Assembly (NCBI GenBank): GCA_002309295.1
Contig: DBXF01000070.1
Location: forward strand, 1-37,802
DNA from: Bacteroidales bacterium UBA1219
GTDB taxonomy: Bacteria > Bacteroidota > Bacteroidia > Bacteroidales > P3
Reading direction: 5' to 3'
Length of the DNA stretch: 37,802 bases
Below the pieces are notes generated by a model. That model was given only the letters and a program-made list of their open reading frames with translations. It ran no database searches and was not told the DNA's origin. The translations under genes and the position numbers were made by a program. Each line of letters begins with the position of its first letter. Within the stretch, counting starts at the first letter, position 1. Of this stretch, positions 35,362 through 37,802 are shown in pieces.

Positions 35362-35773
35362 ACAAGAAGTTTTCCACCGCCATTGCATAGCCTTTTAGTC
35401 CGAAACCCGTAACACAGGCGCGGCACACGGGGGCGAGCAGCAGGGTGTGGCGGAACTCCTCGCGGGCAAACACATTGCTGATATGCACCTCCACGGCAGG
35501 CGTTTTCACCGCAGCCAGGGCGTCGCGGATGGCCACCGAGGTGTGGGAATAGCCACCGGCGTTGATAATGATGCCGTCGTACGAAAAGCCTGTTTCGTGA
35601 ATCTTGTCCACAATCTCGCCTTCGATATTGCTCTGGAAATACGACAGTTCCACGGTGGGGAACAGCGTTTTCAGTTGCTCGAAATAACTTTCGAACGACT
35701 CGCCGCCGTACACCTCAGGCTCGCGCACGCCCAACAGGTTAAGGTTCGGCCCGTTGATGATTATCAGTTTCAT
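35360..35773 (-). CDS. aroQ: Type II 3-dehydroquinate dehydratase
   Basis: 137 residues, normal for the small dodecameric type II enzyme. It converts 3-dehydroquinate to 3-dehydroshikimate, step three of the shikimate pathway. Signatures: IIINGPNLNLLGVREPEVYG (with the reactive Tyr in VYGG), INAGGYSHTSVAIRDAL (usually NPGAYTHTS, so NAGGYS is a mild variant) and VEVHISNVFAREEFR with the catalytic His region. Single gene with repeats on both sides and a -7 box 30 bp upstream. Confidence 0.95.
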   Translation of the reverse strand: MKLIIINGPNLNLLGVREPEVYGGESFESYFEQLKTLFPTVELSYFQSNIEGEIVDKIHETGFSYDGIIINAGGYSHTSVAIRDALAAVKTPAVEVHISNVFAREEFRHTLLLAPVCRACVTGFGLKGYAMAVENFL

Positions 35774-35802
35774 GATGGTATTTTTGTTTTGTAACGACGG
35801 TG

Positions 35803-35810
35803 CAAAGATA
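35803..35810 (-). promoter_or_regulatory. -7 box for aroQ
   Basis: TATCTTTG on the minus strand, same sequence as used by rpsP and both PKD genes. No clear upstream TTTG at the expected spacing. Confidence 0.55.
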
Positions 35811-35916
35811 CGATTTTTTTTCGGATTTATGGTTTTTGAGGTGTAGATAAGCCCGCTTTGGTATCTACCCGGCCATAAAAAAACAACAACGACATTTTTA
35901 ATATATTAATTATACC

Positions 35917-36125
35917 ACCCCCGTTGGGGGTTCATATGTATATTTTATCACGTTTTTGCAGGGGCATACACCCCATTGCAGGGGTTCACACCCCTGCCTG
36001 TATTATTACACCCCTACGGGGTTTTCCGCAGCACAGCCCAGCCCCATAGGGGCGGCATACATTAGGCAGGGTTGCAAAACCCTGCATATAATAGCCCAAA
36101 CAACAATACAGAAGTCCGTAGGACT
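35917..36125. repeat. Cluster of six short G/C-rich palindromes
   Basis: Perfect small stem-loops at 35917-35931 (ACCCCC-GTT-GGGGGT), 35978-35997 (GCAGGGG/CCCCTGC), 36011-36021 (CCCC-TAC-GGGG), 36041-36053 (GCCCC-ATA-GGGGC), 36066-36085 (GCAGGGTT/AACCCTGC) and 36113-36125 (AGTCC-GTA-GGACT). No ORF is credible across 35774-36189. This resembles the dispersed palindromic spacers of Bacteroidales genomes. Confidence 0.8.
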
Positions 36126-36137
36126 GGCATAAAACAT

Positions 36138-36171
36138 AAAAAAATCCGTGACAACGCCACGGATTTTTTTT
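36138..36171 (-). terminator. Terminator of the right-end surface protein gene
   Basis: AAAAAAATCCGTG and CACGGATTTTTTT around ACAACGC; A and T tracts on both sides. It starts 19 bp after the stop codon in the minus direction. Confidence 0.9.
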
Positions 36172-36189
36172 CCAATTATTATTTATTCA

Positions 36190-37802
36190 TTATTGTACAT
36201 CTTTCACAAGGCGGACAGCATTGCCACGAGCTCGGAAGATACTATTCCCTACATTGAGAACACCATTGGCAACGTGAAATCGGTATGCATCGTTGAAATT
36301 GGAGTACGTGCTCGAGTAATACGAGGATTGAGCATTTATGTATTGAACATTACTACCCCAACGGTTGCCTGCGGCGGGCAAGAAAATGCAACCAGCGGCC
36401 TCCATCTCTGACCACTTGGGTGTGGTGGTTTCATCAAAGGTATTGTGCGTATAATCTGCCCAAGCATAGTTAAACGAAGGGCACAAAGCGGGATTCCAAT
36501 TATCGGGCAGTATCACCAAACCATTCACACCATTGACCGATGCACCGCTGTACATTCTTTCAGAAGTACAATTCACTCTCCTTGTATTAATCAGATAAGT
36601 CCACTCGTCTTTTGTAAGAGTCCGCCAAGTGCCTGCGGGGTCGGTGGTATTGGTCGTGGGGTTGTATATAGCGTTGTAAACACCCCAGTCGTAGTTGGCA
36701 CTTGTACCTACAAGATTGGGATCGGTCATACTTGGTGATGGCCCATAGCCGTTGGTTGTACTTCCATTTGCAGCATTGCTGTATGGATAGTAATTTGTAT
36801 TCCATGAGTCATTGGCATCGTGGTATCCGCTTGTCCCCCAACCAAAAAGGTCTATCCAGCCTGTGTAATTTTGAGATATTAAAGCGTTGTCGCACTTTAC
36901 CCCACCAGCATAGACAGTCCCAAGCGTAGCATCACCAACATAGTCCCACTGGTGTTCGGCAAAACGCCAAGTGCCTGCGGCAGTACCGTCTCCAGCCACA
37001 ACGTGGGTGGTGGCTGTTGCACCGCCATTTGTGGCACTCCACTGCAGGTTGCCGGGAGCGAACAATACTTTTTTGCCCGAGGAATTTACAGTGAAACTGT
37101 GAACTGGAGTAGTAAACGCTGTGATATTCAGCGTATTGGTGTAAATATTATTTGATGCAAGAGTTGCAGTTGTAGCTGTTTTGGTTACTATGTCGCCGTC
37201 GGTGTTATAAATTGTCATGCTGAGCTTGCTACTGCTTATCGGGGGCAGGATGGCGTACACGTCAACACCACCTGCTATGTCGATATGGCTATGGGTGCCG
37301 TCGGTGAGGTTTACCGTAAGCTGGTTGCAAGTGCTGGCGGTGCTCGCAGTAACTGCGCTGCCGTCGAAATAAAATTCGCCGTTCATGCGGCTGGCGCTGC
37401 TGAAAACAATGCGCTCTACATTGGTGTTGCTCACGCCTGTTGCGGAAAGGTGGATTTTCATCACCGCACAGAGGTTTTTCATAGAGAAATTCAATCTGGT
37501 TTGTCCGGCAGGCACGCTGGCCTTGGCAGCCATATATGTGGCGTCTTCCAGTATTTTTGTCTGCGAGAGGTCGAAAGTCTGCACATCGGGCAAGGTAACG
37601 GTGAGCTGGTTTGCGGTGAAATTGCTCGGTATTGTGCTGCCACTTGCGGCTCCGGCCAAGGTGGTGGGATAAACTGCCCAGTATATTTCGTTGCCACCGG
37701 AAGGTATGGCGTAGGCGGTGCCTTCGAAAGTTGCGCTAGTGGCATCGGATCTTATGCTTGTAAGGGAAAGATTGGAGCCGTTTACATTTATGGCGTCGCC
37801 GG
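36190..37802 (-). CDS. Fimbrillin-like / FISUMP-like surface protein (5' end outside window)
   Basis: The frame is open to the right edge, giving about 537 residues without the start; an internal TTG at 37659 is not the true start. The N-terminal part seen here (INVNGSNLSLTSIRSDATSA, YWAVYPTT, LNFSMKNLCAVMKIHLS, VDVYAILPP) resembles the Mfa/fimbrillin-like beta sandwich of Bacteroidales. The C-terminal half (KKVLFAPGNLQWS, TWRFAEHQWDYVG, GWIDLFGWGTSG, WRTLTKDEWTYLINTR, GCIFLPAAGNRWG, GNAVRLVKDVQ) is like the Fibrobacter-major-paralogue (FISUMP) domain, which shares a C-type-lectin/FGE-like layout. It is probably exported to the cell surface. Ligand unknown. Confidence 0.8.
   Translation of the reverse strand, partial: GDAINVNGSNLSLTSIRSDATSATFEGTAYAIPSGGNEIYWAVYPTTLAGAASGSTIPSNFTANQLTVTLPDVQTFDLSQTKILEDATYMAAKASVPAGQTRLNFSMKNLCAVMKIHLSATGVSNTNVERIVFSSASRMNGEFYFDGSAVTASTASTCNQLTVNLTDGTHSHIDIAGGVDVYAILPPISSSKLSMTIYNTDGDIVTKTATTATLASNNIYTNTLNITAFTTPVHSFTVNSSGKKVLFAPGNLQWSATNGGATATTHVVAGDGTAAGTWRFAEHQWDYVGDATLGTVYAGGVKCDNALISQNYTGWIDLFGWGTSGYHDANDSWNTNYYPYSNAANGSTTNGYGPSPSMTDPNLVGTSANYDWGVYNAIYNPTTNTTDPAGTWRTLTKDEWTYLINTRRVNCTSERMYSGASVNGVNGLVILPDNWNPALCPSFNYAWADYTHNTFDETTTPKWSEMEAAGCIFLPAAGNRWGSNVQYINAQSSYYSSTYSNFNDAYRFHVANGVLNVGNSIFRARGNAVRLVKDVQ

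Overview
The window is chromosomal DNA from a member of the phylum Bacteroidota, most likely an uncultured gut- or rumen-type Bacteroidales. The evidence is independent of any single gene. Many genes are preceded by the Bacteroidota promoter form (TAnnTTTG, often with TTTG or TTG 19-21 bp upstream), and Shine-Dalgarno sequences are weak. A secreted protein ends in a type IX secretion (T9SS) type B sorting domain. Other marker families are GWxTD, YARHG, a MuiA-like DUF4139 protein, an Ala/Glu-tailed S16 and a fimbrillin/FISUMP-like surface protein. Species cannot be named from this sequence.

Layout. 1-6.4 kb (minus): two tandem paralogous giant secreted PKD/FN3-type proteins, the left one cut by the window edge. 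6.6-10 kb: housekeeping genes aroK, a gph-like phosphatase, tRNA-Gln(TTG), a DksA/TraR-like regulator, rimM and rpsP. 10.1-14.0 kb (plus): a lipocalin-like lipoprotein, then a tight run of GWxTD protein, LpxL/HtrB-type acyltransferase and family 2 glycosyltransferase. 14.0-15.1 kb: a frameshifted RhuM-family gene. 15.1-18.4 kb: a D-Ala-D-Ala dipeptidase-like lipoprotein (minus), gltX, and a membrane-anchored OmpH/Skp-like protein. 18.4-24.8 kb (minus): a five-gene envelope operon, M23 peptidase - dxr - rseP - LptF/G permease - glycosyltransferase. 24.9-28.9 kb (minus): a MuiA-like protein and a two-gene unit of zinc-ribbon membrane proteins. 29.2-35.0 kb (plus): a four-gene run of BtuF-like binding lipoprotein, YARHG lipoprotein, large transglutaminase-like lipoprotein and His-rich CobW/COG0523 GTPase. 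35.0-36.2 kb: aroQ flanked by two repeat-rich non-coding stretches. 36.2-37.8 kb (minus): a surface protein cut by the right edge.

How it fits together. Most of the window serves cell-envelope building: lipid A acylation, LPS transport, isoprenoid precursors, intramembrane proteolysis, peptidoglycan hydrolysis, glycosyl transfer and surface adhesins. Translation and aromatic amino-acid genes are scattered between. No phage, transposase, CRISPR array or complete defence system is visible.

Most interesting points: a perfect 28-bp palindromic repeat carried in frame inside the transglutaminase-like gene, next to an AT-richer patch; the uncharacterised zinc-ribbon/coiled-coil gene pair; the metal-flavoured four-gene run; a C-terminal FISUMP-like domain that could be a diversity-generating retroelement target (speculative, no reverse transcriptase in the window); a TonB-plug-like insert in the MuiA-like protein; and the frameshifted RhuM gene.
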